The notes: generated by a model not told the origin, from the sequence alone. A stretch of 43,813 bases of DNA from CAKUIA01 sp044433115 (GCA_044433115.1 JAWXTY010000015.1:1-43813); one strand, 5' to 3'; counted from the first letter of the stretch, positions 1-10,529 are shown. Numbers and translations: made by a program.

Positions 1-54
1 TCTCTCTCACCCTCTCTCTCGCACCCCCTCTCTCAAAGCCTCTCTCTCGCAAAA
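1..54. repeat. CT-rich low-complexity tract
   Basis: Four to five short CTCTCTC runs separated by ACC, GCACCCC, AAAGC and similar spacers. The tract is cut by the left edge, so its full extent and any gene to its left are unknown. From here to the tRNA at 418 the DNA is A-rich and I see no supportable gene. Confidence 0.7.
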
Positions 55-373
55 AATCGAAAATCCACTATATATAGAGCGAACACAGCCCAATTTTATC
101 TTTTAGCCTTATCATAGATACAGAAAAAGCATTTTTAAGCACAAAAAAACCACGCATAAACAATTCAAAAACAAGAAAAAAGAACTCAAAAAGCCCCCAA
201 AAGCCCCTATATTTAAGAAAAAACACGTCAAAGATATAAAAAAATCAAAGATATTCCAGAAGAAACCGAGCGTATGCCATAAAAAATTAAAATGAAAATC
301 GCCCTCCAAGTCGCATAAAATAAGGGAAAGAATTGACAAGAACAAAAAACTTCAAAAAAATATAAAAAAAGAA

Positions 374-393
374 TTGACATTAAGCGATAAAAT
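374..393 (+). promoter_or_regulatory. Candidate promoter elements of tRNA-Asp
   Basis: A consensus -35 box TTGACA lies at 374-379 and a -10-like TAAAAT at 388-393, but they are only 8 nt apart and so cannot both serve one sigma-70 promoter. TAAAAT would put the transcript start about 18 nt before the tRNA. A second TTGACA lies at 333-338. A promoter in this region is likely; its exact elements are uncertain. Confidence 0.35.
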
Positions 394-417
394 GTCATTG
401 TAGAAAGAATAATAAGT

Positions 418-494
418 GGGGTGGTAGTTCAGTTGGTTAGAATGCCTGCCTGTCACGCAGGAGGTCGCGGGTTCGAGTCCCGTCCATCCCGCCA
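418..494 (+). tRNA. tRNA-Asp (anticodon GTC)
   Basis: A full cloverleaf can be drawn. The 7-bp acceptor stem is GGGGTGG with CCATCCC, with one G-U wobble. The anticodon stem CCTGC/GCAGG encloses loop CTGTCAC, giving anticodon GTC, and the T-arm carries the canonical TTCGAGT loop. Discriminator G is followed by an encoded CCA at 492-494. An intrinsic terminator follows at once, so this is a single-tRNA transcription unit. Confidence 0.96.
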
Positions 495-510
495 TTTATT
501 ATAAATAAAG

Positions 511-547
511 TCCTAATTGATAATAACTTATTGATTAGGATTTTTTT
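511..547 (+). terminator. Intrinsic terminator of tRNA-Asp
   Basis: A 13-bp stem (511-523 with 528-540, two G-U wobbles in RNA) closes a TAAC loop and is followed by seven T residues at 541-547. This is a textbook rho-independent terminator. Confidence 0.9.
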
Positions 548-570
548 ATGTCTTGAAATATCCCTATCCC

Positions 571-762
571 CCTAGACTGTGAACATTTTTTTGAGCTTTA
601 TCTCTTATCAACTCGATTTAGCCCCTAGACTGTGAACATTTTGGGGCAACTAACATACGTGCAAGTAATGGAAAGTACTTTGATACCTAGATTGTGAACA
701 TTTTGGTTCTGTAAATGGTAGAGGTAGAGTGTTCTGTTCGATCTAGCCCCTAGATTGTGAAC
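571..762 (+). repeat. Four-copy direct repeat CCTAGA(C/T)TGTGAACATTTT
   Basis: Copies start at 571, 624, 686 and 749. The first three match over 19 nt apart from one C/T position; the fourth is cut after GTGAAC. Start-to-start distances are 53, 62 and 63 nt. The intervening sequences differ, but copies 2 and 4 share the flank TCGAT(T/C)TAGCC. No cas gene or transposase is nearby. It could be the multi-repeat end of a lost transposon (IS21-type elements have such ends) or a set of protein-binding sites. Confidence 0.75.
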
Positions 763-953
763 GAAAGCCAAATAGTCGATATGCTAAAAAGTGCCAAGTT
801 TGATATTTAAAAAGAGATACTAAATTAAATTGCAAAAAACTTGATTGTTAGAAACAAAAGCACTTAAATACGTGTTAATAAAAGATGGGGTAATTTGCCT
901 TAGGAGTACTAGACGCAAAATTAGCTCAAAAAATTAAAAATTAGAACTTATCT

Positions 954-1633
954 ATGAATAAACGTATATTATTTACATCTATCCTCCTTTCAACTCTTAG
1001 TGTATTCGCTGCAAATGTCCCTGAATTTCGTGGAGAAGGACGCACTGGTATTTATAATGAAACTGGCTTGGCGAAAACTTGGGCAAAAGATGGCCCTGCT
1101 TTGCTTTGGAAAAACGCAACTCCAACGACCCTACTTATTGGCGAATTTTCACAGCTTTACCTATATATAAAGACGGCAAAATATTTCTCACAGGAGGTTA
1201 TAACGCAGGTGCGATTTTAATTGAAGTTCCTGACTCAGGCGAAGCTAAAGTTCTTTGGAAAAACCCAGATTTCGATAACCATCTTGGCGGAACTGTGCTT
1301 CTTGACGATGTTGTATATGGGTCAAATTGGGAAAGCAATCAAAAGGGAAATTGGTTGGGAGTAGATTTTGAAACAGGCAAAACTTACTTTAATCAAGAGT
1401 GGAAAGGCTTTTCTAAAGGTAGCATAGTTTCGGCAGACGGAATGTTATATGTTTACGAAGAGAAAAGAGGCGAAGTTGCTTTAATTAAACCAAGCAAGGA
1501 AAAATTTGATGTTATAAGCTCTTTCACAATTAAAGATGGTAAAGGGGCACATTGGGCACATATAGTGATTGCAGATAAAGTAATGTATATCAAGCGTGGT
1601 GAAGTTTTGCTTGCTTACGATATTAAAGAATAA
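954..1633 (+). pseudogene. Decayed PQQ-binding-like (BamB-type) beta-propeller protein
   Basis: The start at 954 opens a signal peptide (MNKRILFTSILLSTLSVFAA) followed by PEFRGEGRTGIYNETGL, the usual N-terminus of secreted Verrucomicrobia/Planctomycetes PQQ-like propeller proteins. Near 1140-1170, at a TATATATA stretch, the coding frame shifts by -1 and continues to a stop at 1631-1633. The second part (LDNHxGGxVxxDDxVYGSNW-like, then a C-terminal GEVLLAYDIKE) matches the C-terminal half of the same family. The two parts add up to about 225 residues, against roughly 400 usual for the family, so the middle is also missing. Internal deletion plus frameshift make function unlikely. The native role would be an extracytoplasmic propeller of unknown substrate. 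Confidence 0.8.
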
Positions 1634-1675
1634 GGTTTAAGCTATAGGCTTAAAGAATAAAACCCTAGAAGTATA

Positions 1676-2160
1676 TTGGCTAAGGCTAATGTTGAAGTGC
1701 CTTTAACTGAAAGCGAAATTGTTGAAGAGGCTACTGGTGTTAAGCTTGAAGCTGAAGAAGTGGCTACAATTAAATATAGCAATGTAGCTCAACTACAATC
1801 TATCAATATGTTAGGTAGCAAAGATGGCAATAATGGAGTTGCTGGCTATGATTATTGGTCTGTAGGTGCTACTGCAAACTTCGACAAAATCTTGTCTGAC
1901 AAGGCATTAGTTGGTGCTTCAATAGGGGTACTTACAACAAGGTATCAGGCGACGCAGGCGACGCTTCATACAACTTTACATACGGCGTAGGTAGCGTTCT
2001 AAGCGAAATTCAATACGCAGGTAGTTCAGCAGGCAGAGACGCAGCTCTAATGGGCTTGAGCCTAAGCTATGACTTCAGCGAAACTTGCACAGCATATTTC
2101 GACTACAACGCATACATATACAAAAGCTTATTTAAAGCCAAGAGGAAATACGTGCATTAA
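1676..2160 (+). pseudogene. Fragment of an autotransporter outer-membrane beta-barrel
   Basis: Two frames give alternating-residue barrel strands. From 1676 to about 1945 one frame reads through YDYWSVGATANFDKILSDKALVGASIGV. From about 1942 to the stop at 2158-2160 the -1 frame reads SYNFTYGVGSVLSEIQYAG and then LMGLSLSYDFSETCTAYFDYNAY, typical of a C-terminal barrel. There is no signal peptide or passenger, an in-frame stop lies just upstream at 1658, and the frame is broken. The fragment overlaps the bioD stop codon by 3 nt in convergent orientation. It is a remnant of a cell-surface protein, perhaps part of the same decaying segment as the gene before it. Confidence 0.7.
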
Positions 2161-2780
2161 GAAAGACTATCAAAAAAGGCAGCTGGGAAATGCTTCGACA
2201 AATAAGCTTTTAAGTATTCTTGGGTAGAGCTTTCGATTAGAGAGTCCTCTTTAGGGTATTTATTATACACTAAGCCAGCAAGCTCTATATTCTTTAGCTT
2301 GAACAATTCTAAATTTAGCAAAGTATGATTAATACTACCTAGCCTAGACGACGTAACAAGTATTACTGGCAAAGCGTATTCCAACACATAGTCTAAGCTC
2401 AAGTAATCCTCCTTTAAAGGAACCATTATCCCGCCTGCAGACTCTAACAAAACTACATCGTAAAGAGCTTCTAACTTTTCTGTGTTTTTAGCAATGCTCG
2501 AAACTTCAACATCTACATTTTCCATTGCACAAGCCAAGTGCGGCGAACTCGGAAACTTCAAAACATAATTACAAGTAGTTCCATCTAAATCCACATCTTG
2601 CAGAGGAATACCCATCGCTTGTCTATGAGCTTCAATATCTTCTGAAATTCCTTCACAGCCAGTTTGAATGAGTTTTTGGGTAATTACAGTTTTGCCTTGT
2701 GCCTTAAATTTATTAGCCAAAAAGCCAGTTGCAACAGTTTTACCTATATTCGTATCTATGCCTGTAATAAAATATTTCAT
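2157..2780 (-). CDS. bioD: Dethiobiotin synthetase
   Basis: Forms the ureido ring of dethiobiotin from 7,8-diaminopelargonate, CO2 and ATP, the penultimate step of biotin synthesis. The 207-residue protein opens with the family P-loop GIDTNIGKT (about residues 7-15) and has the LLESAGGIMVPL segment (about 110-120) that lines the substrate site in this family. Length is normal. It is the last gene of the bioB-bioA-bioF-bioGC-bioD operon; its ATG directly follows the bioGC stop codon with no gap, which suggests translational coupling. Confidence 0.95.
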   Translation of the reverse strand: MKYFITGIDTNIGKTVATGFLANKFKAQGKTVITQKLIQTGCEGISEDIEAHRQAMGIPLQDVDLDGTTCNYVLKFPSSPHLACAMENVDVEVSSIAKNTEKLEALYDVVLLESAGGIMVPLKEDYLSLDYVLEYALPVILVTSSRLGSINHTLLNLELFKLKNIELAGLVYNKYPKEDSLIESSTQEYLKAYLSKHFPAAFFDSLS

Positions 2781-4148
2781 CTAAATTTTCCTTGCCTTGA
2801 TATAAATTGCTTCGTAAGTCAAAGGGTAAAGCCCATCTTTTTCTTCGTAGCTTTCGCAGAAATTTTTCAAATCAGCCCTAGCCCACTTTGTCTTAAAAGT
2901 TGCGTTTACGCCTGTTGCCTTTATGTGCCTTAAAACATCTATAGGCTCTTTAAAAGTTTTTACAATACTCTCAGTTCTTGCTTCTAAAATTTCAAAACCC
3001 AAAGCCTCTAATATACCCACTAACTCGGATTGATTTAAATAATTTAAAGATTTATTTGTAAGCTTTGAAACTTCCTTGAAATTATTTTTCGAAAAAGTGC
3101 TAAAACACAAATAGCCTTTAGTATTTAATAAACTATGCAACTTTTTATAAAGCTCTTTTTGATTTTCAACCCACTGAAAACAAGAAGCAGAAAATATAGC
3201 ATCGTAACTTTCTTGAAAGTCTACAATCATTAAATCGCCTGAGTATATCTTTGCATTTAGCTTAGAAATTTCCAAAGCTTTTTTGCAAAAAACTTCACTT
3301 AAATCGTTTATAAAAAACTTAGAATTTGGGAAATTTTTCGCTAAGTTTTTTGTCAAAAACCCAGTGCCAGCCCCCAATTCCAAAATATTTTCAGCTTCTA
3401 TATCCTTAGCACACAAAGCTAAATTATCTGCTATATACTCTTGAACTTTTGCGTTTTTTTCATAGCTTTGCATCCGTCCTTCAAAGCTATCTTTAATTTC
3501 CAAAGACCTGCTTAACACAGACTTAAGCACGCTCTCAATCAACTCTAAATTAAAGTGAGCCCCTTCGACAATTTCAGCATTAGGGAAAACTTTTAGCAAA
3601 TTTTGAAGTGGAAAAATTTTATCCTGCTTAGATATTATAACCTTATCCCACTTGCCCACATAATAATTATTAGCCCTAAAAGCCTTGCCTAAAAATTCGA
3701 GTTGAGACTTCAATCTTTCTGCACCTAAACTCGATAAATATTGACTATGTTCTTGGTAATATTTTCTATTTAAACAAGTTCGCAAAAAGAATTTTTCCTT
3801 TGCACTTTCTGTGAAATTTTCTACAGTCGCATCAAATACAGTATTTAATATACCACGCTCATCATCTACAGCAAAGGGCGAGCCATTTATACAAGTAAAA
3901 CCACTTGCATTTTCAATCTTATCTCTAAAATAATTTGCGACCCACACCCCAAAAGACCAAGCAACTACAGACACGCTTTCATATTCAGGCAATTTTGGAA
4001 AATCTAAATTTTCGTAATCACAAAACATAAGCAAATCACTATCTGCTTGCACCTTAAAATCTTGCAAAAGCGACTCATCACTAGCAAATCCACTAAAGAA
4101 TATCACTAGTTTTTTAAACGCATTTTTCTTGAGCCAAACTTCTCTCAT
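2781..4148 (-). CDS. BioG-BioC fusion: pimeloyl-ACP methyl ester esterase and malonyl-ACP O-methyltransferase
   Basis: One 455-residue protein with two domains. Residues about 1-215 are a BioG-type (DUF452) alpha/beta hydrolase with nucleophile elbow WSFG (Ser about 65) and a late His (EGAHFNLELIES). Residues about 225-455 are a BioC-type SAM methyltransferase with motif I ILELGAGTGFL and post-motif FSASCFQWV. BioC methylates malonyl-ACP so that fatty-acid enzymes can build the pimeloyl chain; BioG later removes the methyl ester. The fusion thus joins the first and last steps of pimelate assembly; such fusions are known in Bacteroidetes. I chose ATG 4148 because it overlaps the bioF stop as ATGA. 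A GTG 15 nt upstream (4163) is in frame but lacks a well-placed ribosome site. Confidence 0.9.
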   Translation of the reverse strand: MREVWLKKNAFKKLVIFFSGFASDESLLQDFKVQADSDLLMFCDYENLDFPKLPEYESVSVVAWSFGVWVANYFRDKIENASGFTCINGSPFAVDDERGILNTVFDATVENFTESAKEKFFLRTCLNRKYYQEHSQYLSSLGAERLKSQLEFLGKAFRANNYYVGKWDKVIISKQDKIFPLQNLLKVFPNAEIVEGAHFNLELIESVLKSVLSRSLEIKDSFEGRMQSYEKNAKVQEYIADNLALCAKDIEAENILELGAGTGFLTKNLAKNFPNSKFFINDLSEVFCKKALEISKLNAKIYSGDLMIVDFQESYDAIFSASCFQWVENQKELYKKLHSLLNTKGYLCFSTFSKNNFKEVSKLTNKSLNYLNQSELVGILEALGFEILEARTESIVKTFKEPIDVLRHIKATGVNATFKTKWARADLKNFCESYEEKDGLYPLTYEAIYIKARKI

Positions 4149-5317
4149 AATTGCCCCAAGCACTCCTTAAAGCTCTTTATAAATTCTTGAATATCGCTTA
4201 ATTGCATCGCCCCACTTAGAGACAATCTCAACATTGCCCTGCCCTTCGCAACGCTTGGATAGCGTATTGCAGGAGCGTATATATTCTTGTCAATCAGCTT
4301 CTTTTGCATATTCATCGCAAGCTCACTCTCGCCCAAGACTATAGAAATTATGTGCATTTCACCATTAGCTTGAGGAATTTCTGCCTTAATTAATTTAGAA
4401 AATTCGGCGAGTTTTGCACGCTCTTTTTGCATAGAAAAAAGTTTTTTAAATACAAATTCACTCCACAAAATATTCAAAGGAGCAATAGCAGTTGTAAAAA
4501 TAAAAGACCTACATTTATTAATAAGCAATTCCTTAAATTCTTTTTTACACAACAAAAAAGCACCCTCAGAAGCTAGAGCCTTTCCAAGCGTTGCCATCAC
4601 AAAATCAACTTCATCAAGCAAGCCCAATTTAGCACAAAGCCCTAAGCCATCTTCTCCGAAAATACCTATAGAATGAGCTTCATCTACATATAAGTAGCAA
4701 GAATACTTTTGTTTTAGCTCTACTAATTTTGCAATGTCGGCAGTGTCTGCGTCCATCGAAAAAAGGGCTTCAGTAACTATAAAAACATTTTCAAAATTCG
4801 CTCTATTTTTCTCCAAAATAGCCTCTAAATTTTCATAATCATTATGCTTAAAACGCAACCACTTTGCCTTAGTCAAGCTCAAAGAGTCTATCAAGCTTGC
4901 ATGCACTTGTTTATCTGCAATTATCAAATCCTTAGCCCCACTTAGAGCAGGCAAAATCCCAGTATTAGCGTGGTAACCACTATTAAAAACAAGACACTCA
5001 AGTTCACAATCATCTTGAGTATATTTATTGTAAGTACTTGCAATTAAGCTTTCTAAGGAAGAATATGCCACGTTATTCCCAGCTAACAATCGGGACGCTA
5101 CGCTAGACATCAAAAAGGTATTTTTAGAACTATTTTCCTCTAAAAACTCTTTTTGCCAATTAATATTATTAGAAATTCCAAGATAATCATTGCTTGCAAA
5201 ATTCAAAAAATCGCAGCCATCTACGCTAATTCTAGCTCCAGAAACAACGCTATCTTTAAGCGTCCTATAGAGTGATTTTTCTTTTAAATCTTCTAAAATA
5301 TCTATCGCAAAATTCAT
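4145..5317 (-). CDS. bioF: 8-amino-7-oxononanoate synthase
   Basis: PLP enzyme that condenses pimeloyl-ACP or -CoA with alanine to 8-amino-7-oxononanoate. The 390-residue protein has the alpha-oxoamine synthase signature: LNFASNDYLG near residue 40, YVDEAHSIG (Asp and His contact PLP) near 210, and ATLGKALASEGA, whose Lys forms the Schiff base. Length is normal. Its ATG overlaps the bioA stop by 4 nt, and its stop overlaps the bioGC start by 4 nt. Confidence 0.95.
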   Translation of the reverse strand: MNFAIDILEDLKEKSLYRTLKDSVVSGARISVDGCDFLNFASNDYLGISNNINWQKEFLEENSSKNTFLMSSVASRLLAGNNVAYSSLESLIASTYNKYTQDDCELECLVFNSGYHANTGILPALSGAKDLIIADKQVHASLIDSLSLTKAKWLRFKHNDYENLEAILEKNRANFENVFIVTEALFSMDADTADIAKLVELKQKYSCYLYVDEAHSIGIFGEDGLGLCAKLGLLDEVDFVMATLGKALASEGAFLLCKKEFKELLINKCRSFIFTTAIAPLNILWSEFVFKKLFSMQKERAKLAEFSKLIKAEIPQANGEMHIISIVLGESELAMNMQKKLIDKNIYAPAIRYPSVAKGRAMLRLSLSGAMQLSDIQEFIKSFKECLGQL

Positions 5318-6597
5318 AAAAGTTCCCTCACAGTTTTACGCATTGCATTCAACAAAACAGCAAGTTCAGCATCACTAATAATATAAGGAGGCATTGCATA
5401 AAGCAACTTTCCAAAAGGGCGAAGCCACACTCCATTTTCAATAAGTATTTTTTGTGCTTTTGCGACATTGATATTCTCTTTCATTTCAACAACAGCAATA
5501 GCACCAAGACATCTAGCATCTGCAACATTCGGCTCTTGTTTAAGTTTGGCCAAACCTATTTTAAGTATTTTCGCTACTTGACTTATCCTGTTTAGCGTTT
5601 CCTCTTTCATAACTAAATCGAAAGAAGCACAAGCCACAGCACACGCCAATGGATTTGCCATAAAGGTGGGTCCGTGCATAAAAAGCCCAAGCTCAGAATT
5701 ACTAATTACTTCAGCAATACTATCACTACAAAGCGTTGCCGCAAAGCTCATATATCCACCTGTAATCGCCTTGCCCAAGCACATTATATCTGCACTTATA
5801 CCTGCGTGTTCACAAGCAAAAAACTTGCCTGTTCTGCAAAAGCCAGTTGCAATTTCATCTAAAATTAAAAGCACAGAAAACTCCTCGCAAAGAGCCTTTA
5901 AGTCTCTTAAATACTGAGCGTTATAAAAATACATACCCCCTGCACCTTGCACTATAGGTTCAACTATAAAGCCTGCAATTTCGCTTGCACTTTCCTCAAA
6001 AAGCTGACGCACTTTAAGTATATCGCTCTCATCGTAATCGCCATCGAATTTAGACAAAGGTCTATCTACAAAAAAGTTAATAGGCAGCCTGCCAGCGAAT
6101 ATATTGTGCATACCATTTACTGGGTCGCAAACGCTCATCGCATTCCAAGTATCGCCGTGATAGCCTCCTCGAATAGTTGCAAATTTAGTCTTTTTAGTAG
6201 TTCCAATACTATAAGCGTATTGCATTGCCAATTTCATCGCAACCTCTATAGAAACCGATCCACTATCGCTATAAAACACCTTAGTCAAGCCAGAGGGAGC
6301 AACACTTAAAAGTTTTTCGCCAAGCATTATAGCCTTTTCGTGAGTCAATCCTCCGAACATAACGTGGCTCATTTTGCCAAGCTGTTCTGTCATCGCCAAA
6401 TTTAGCACAGGGTGATTATAGCCATTTACCACAGCCCACCAAGAGGACATTCCGTCGATAACCTCGCCATATTTAGCCAATTTTAACCTCACCCCATTTG
6501 CACTTTCCACAAAATAAGGCTCTAAGCCCCCAGTCATAGAGGCGTAAGGGTGGCAAATATGCTCCCTATCAAAGGCTAAAAGGCTATCAATATTCAT
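5314..6597 (-). CDS. bioA: Adenosylmethionine-8-amino-7-oxononanoate aminotransferase
   Basis: Transfers an amino group from S-adenosylmethionine to 8-amino-7-oxononanoate, giving 7,8-diaminopelargonate. The 427-residue class-III aminotransferase shows BioA-specific features: DGMSSWWAVVNGYNHP and MSHVMFGGLTHE near the N-terminus, YHGDTWNAMSVCDP in the middle, the LILDEIATGF motif and the PLP lysine in CLGKAITGGYM. These separate it from the related hemL in this window. The start overlaps bioB by 11 nt. Confidence 0.96.
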   Translation of the reverse strand: MNIDSLLAFDREHICHPYASMTGGLEPYFVESANGVRLKLAKYGEVIDGMSSWWAVVNGYNHPVLNLAMTEQLGKMSHVMFGGLTHEKAIMLGEKLLSVAPSGLTKVFYSDSGSVSIEVAMKLAMQYAYSIGTTKKTKFATIRGGYHGDTWNAMSVCDPVNGMHNIFAGRLPINFFVDRPLSKFDGDYDESDILKVRQLFEESASEIAGFIVEPIVQGAGGMYFYNAQYLRDLKALCEEFSVLLILDEIATGFCRTGKFFACEHAGISADIMCLGKAITGGYMSFAATLCSDSIAEVISNSELGLFMHGPTFMANPLACAVACASFDLVMKEETLNRISQVAKILKIGLAKLKQEPNVADARCLGAIAVVEMKENINVAKAQKILIENGVWLRPFGKLLYAMPPYIISDAELAVLLNAMRKTVRELL

Positions 6598-7543
6598 AAT
6601 TCAAACTATCTAAAAGTGCAAAGTCTGTAGCAATATCAGAGCCAACAGTCGTCAACATATCACCCATCAAGACCCCGCTTATACCTCCCTTAAGTGCCTG
6701 AGCCTGAACATCTTTTATGCCCATTCTACCTCCTGCAAAACGTATGTGAACGCTTGGGTTTATAATTCTAAATATCGCAAAAGTCCTCAAAATTTCTTCA
6801 ACTAAAAGAGGAGCATTCCCCTCAAGTGGCGTATTTTTAATAGGCTGAAGTATGTTCAAAGGAATACTGTCGACACCCAAGTCTCGCAAAGTTATCGCAA
6901 GCTCTACCCTATGAGCCATCGTCTCGCCCATTCCGATAATTCCTCCACTACAAATTTCCATACCAACAGACTTTGCAGCCTCAATAGAGTCAATTTTATC
7001 TTGAGTCGAATGCGTCGTACACAACTCGCTAAAGTAGCTTGGAGCAGACTCTAAATTACAGTGAAACCTCTTCATACCAGCCTCTTTAAGCACCTCAAAA
7101 TCTGATTTCGACAACAATCCAAAAGAGCCACATAAATACAAATCATCTATCTTCGACATCTCTCTAAATGCCTCAACAAGCTTCTCTAAGTCATTTTTAG
7201 ACAAACGCTTACCACTAGTTACCAGCGAAAAACGCCCAATGCCCCTATCCTTAGACTTCTTAGCAAACTCCACGCATTTCTCCACAGAAACAAGGGGATA
7301 AACATCACAAGTAGTCTTATGAAAAATCGACTGAGCACACCACTTACAATTCTCCGAGCATCGCCCAGACTTAGCATTAAATATAGAGCAAGTGTCAACC
7401 TTATTACCCAAAAAATGCTCACGCAAATCATTCGCCAATTTCGACAATTCCTCCAAAGACAAATTTTCACATAAGTCAATCACCTCTTGCTGAGATAGTT
7501 TATAGCCTTTTACTATTTTATCGAACATCAAACAAATATACAT
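6587..7543 (-). CDS. bioB: Biotin synthase
   Basis: Radical SAM enzyme that inserts sulfur into dethiobiotin. The cluster-binding motif CSENCKWC (Cys 62, 66, 69 from the chosen start) is present, as is the late Arg region IRFAGGRMG that contacts the auxiliary [2Fe-2S] cluster in known BioB. I chose ATG 7543, which has an AAAGGG ribosome site about 10 nt upstream; a TTG at 7564 is in frame but no better, and ATG 7528 is also possible. First gene of the bio operon, divergent from the metallo-hydrolase at 7627. I see no BirA-type operator in the short gap. Confidence 0.95.
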   Translation of the reverse strand: MYICLMFDKIVKGYKLSQQEVIDLCENLSLEELSKLANDLREHFLGNKVDTCSIFNAKSGRCSENCKWCAQSIFHKTTCDVYPLVSVEKCVEFAKKSKDRGIGRFSLVTSGKRLSKNDLEKLVEAFREMSKIDDLYLCGSFGLLSKSDFEVLKEAGMKRFHCNLESAPSYFSELCTTHSTQDKIDSIEAAKSVGMEICSGGIIGMGETMAHRVELAITLRDLGVDSIPLNILQPIKNTPLEGNAPLLVEEILRTFAIFRIINPSVHIRFAGGRMGIKDVQAQALKGGISGVLMGDMLTTVGSDIATDFALLDSLNYEY

Positions 7544-7626
7544 CACAAATCCCACCCTTTGCAATAAAAAAATATCTTGCGAAAGCTCCCCGAAAATGTT
7601 CTATTAATTTACTTAGGGAAATAAAG

Positions 7627-9038
<1,412 letters not shown>

Positions 9039-9056
9039 CCTTTCTCTTTATTTTTA

Positions 9057-10511
9057 TTATTCTTGGTTGAATAATAGACCTGTGGAGTGGGCTAATCTGG
9101 CAATGGATATGGCTAGATTAGAATTAGCAGTAACGTGTTGTTGTCTGGCAGTGGCGAGGAATGACTGAGCTGATAGGAGGTCTGTAAGGGAGTTAACGCC
9201 GTTATCGTAGCCAGTTTTTGTGGCTATGTATGACTCATTTGCAGCTTGCATAGCAGCCTTTGCACTTTCGACTTGTTTGATTGCAGATTGGTATGAGTAA
9301 TAATATGCCCATACATTTGAGACTATTTCTACCATATAGGCTTTTAGCTCTTGAGCTTGTGCATTTTCGGAGGCTTTTTTGCTTATGATTTCGTATTGTC
9401 TATTGAAGCCATCGAAAACAGACCAGCTTAGGCTTAGACCGAGTGAGTAGTTATAGTAAGGTGCGTTGATGTAGGGTGAGTCTGTGTAGTCGAGCCATTG
9501 TGCTGAGGCAGATAAGCCGATTTTAGGCATATATTCTTTTTCAGCTACTTTTGTGTCAGCTTCAGAGGCTCTTAGCCTTGCGTATGCTGCAAGAATATCC
9601 TCACGACGTTTTAGGGCTTGAGCCATAAGAGAGTCGACGCTTTCTTGGGCTTCTTGGCTAGTAGGTATAGAAATATCTTCTGAGATGATTATGTCTGAAG
9701 ATACTTGTATGGAAAGGACTTTAGCTAAGTTTGCTCTTGCAGTTTCTACTAGACCTGAGTCTTTTTCTACCAAGAAGAGGGCATTTTTTGCATTTGCTAA
9801 AGCTCTTAGCATATCTTGTTTGTTGCCTACGCCTTGATCGAGTCTTTCCTTGGCAGATTTGTATGCAGTTTCTGCGTCTTCGAGGTCAGCTATGGAAGCT
9901 TTAACAGAGCCCATAGCGTCGTATAGATTAAAGTATGCTTCGTTTACTTGTAGAACTAAGTCTTGGATAGACTGGTTGTAGTCGAAGTTGGCAGCACGCA
10001 AAGACTCTTTTGCAGATAGAGATGAGGCTTCACGTTTACCAAAATCGTAGAGTAGCCAATTAAGCTCTAGTGTAGGTCCATAGCCTGTTTCGTAGAAAGA
10101 TCCAATGGCAGGAGTTGCATAAGTAAGGACTTTCGTTTTGTCTCTATAAGCTTGAACGCTCAAGTCTACAGTGGGCAGGTATTGAGAGTCAACTTTACCT
10201 TTTTGGGCTGCATAGATTTTAGCTTGAAACCAATATTGCCTAGTTTGGGTATTGTTTTCGAGAGCTATATCTATGAGGTCTGTAAGAAGTAGAGGCTCTT
10301 TGTTTGCAATTTTTTCTGAAGGAGTTTTTGCCTTATTTTCAGATACAATCTTAGATGTTTCTATTTGATTTATATCTATAAATTTTTCAGGCATAGCCTC
10401 CTTTGGAGCTTTCCAATATACAGTTGGCTTCTTTGCGACTTGGGAGTCTACAGACATACAGCCAGCAAGAATTAGAGGAGCTAATATTATAGTAATATTT
10501 TTAAAATTCAT
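9057..10511 (-). CDS. Outer-membrane efflux lipoprotein, TolC/NodT family
   Basis: Outer-membrane channel of a tripartite RND pump. The 484-residue protein starts with a lipoprotein signal peptide and lipobox LAGC (Cys about 17). It contains two OEP repeats rich in long amphipathic helices, for example LTDLIDIALENNTQTRQ near residue 75 and the second-half counterpart with YDNGVNSLTDLLSAQ. Length is usual for NodT-type proteins. It is the last gene of the operon, 18 nt after the RND transporter. Its 3' end faces element A, whose hairpin at 9018-9038 follows about 18 nt beyond the stop. Confidence 0.92.
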   Translation of the reverse strand: MNFKNITIILAPLILAGCMSVDSQVAKKPTVYWKAPKEAMPEKFIDINQIETSKIVSENKAKTPSEKIANKEPLLLTDLIDIALENNTQTRQYWFQAKIYAAQKGKVDSQYLPTVDLSVQAYRDKTKVLTYATPAIGSFYETGYGPTLELNWLLYDFGKREASSLSAKESLRAANFDYNQSIQDLVLQVNEAYFNLYDAMGSVKASIADLEDAETAYKSAKERLDQGVGNKQDMLRALANAKNALFLVEKDSGLVETARANLAKVLSIQVSSDIIISEDISIPTSQEAQESVDSLMAQALKRREDILAAYARLRASEADTKVAEKEYMPKIGLSASAQWLDYTDSPYINAPYYNYSLGLSLSWSVFDGFNRQYEIISKKASENAQAQELKAYMVEIVSNVWAYYYSYQSAIKQVESAKAAMQAANESYIATKTGYDNGVNSLTDLLSAQSFLATARQQHVTANSNLAISIARLAHSTGLLFNQE

Positions 10512-10529
10512 TATATTTCCTTTTTAAGC

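Noticed and set aside
112..345. 77-codon minus-strand frame rich in Phe/Leu
   Set aside because: It is a by-product of A-rich DNA before the tRNA, has no ribosome site, and has no recognisable pattern.
418..494. Integrated element using tRNA-Asp as attachment site
   Set aside because: I found no second copy of the tRNA 3' end and no integrase in the window; only the nearby repeats and decayed genes hint at past insertion.
571..762. CRISPR array
   Set aside because: Repeats are only 19 nt, spacers vary from about 34 to 44 nt, the last copy is truncated and no cas gene is present.
7544..7626. BirA operator between bioB and the metallo-hydrolase
   Set aside because: No paired TTGTAAAC/GTTTACAA half-sites; regulation of the operon is not readable.
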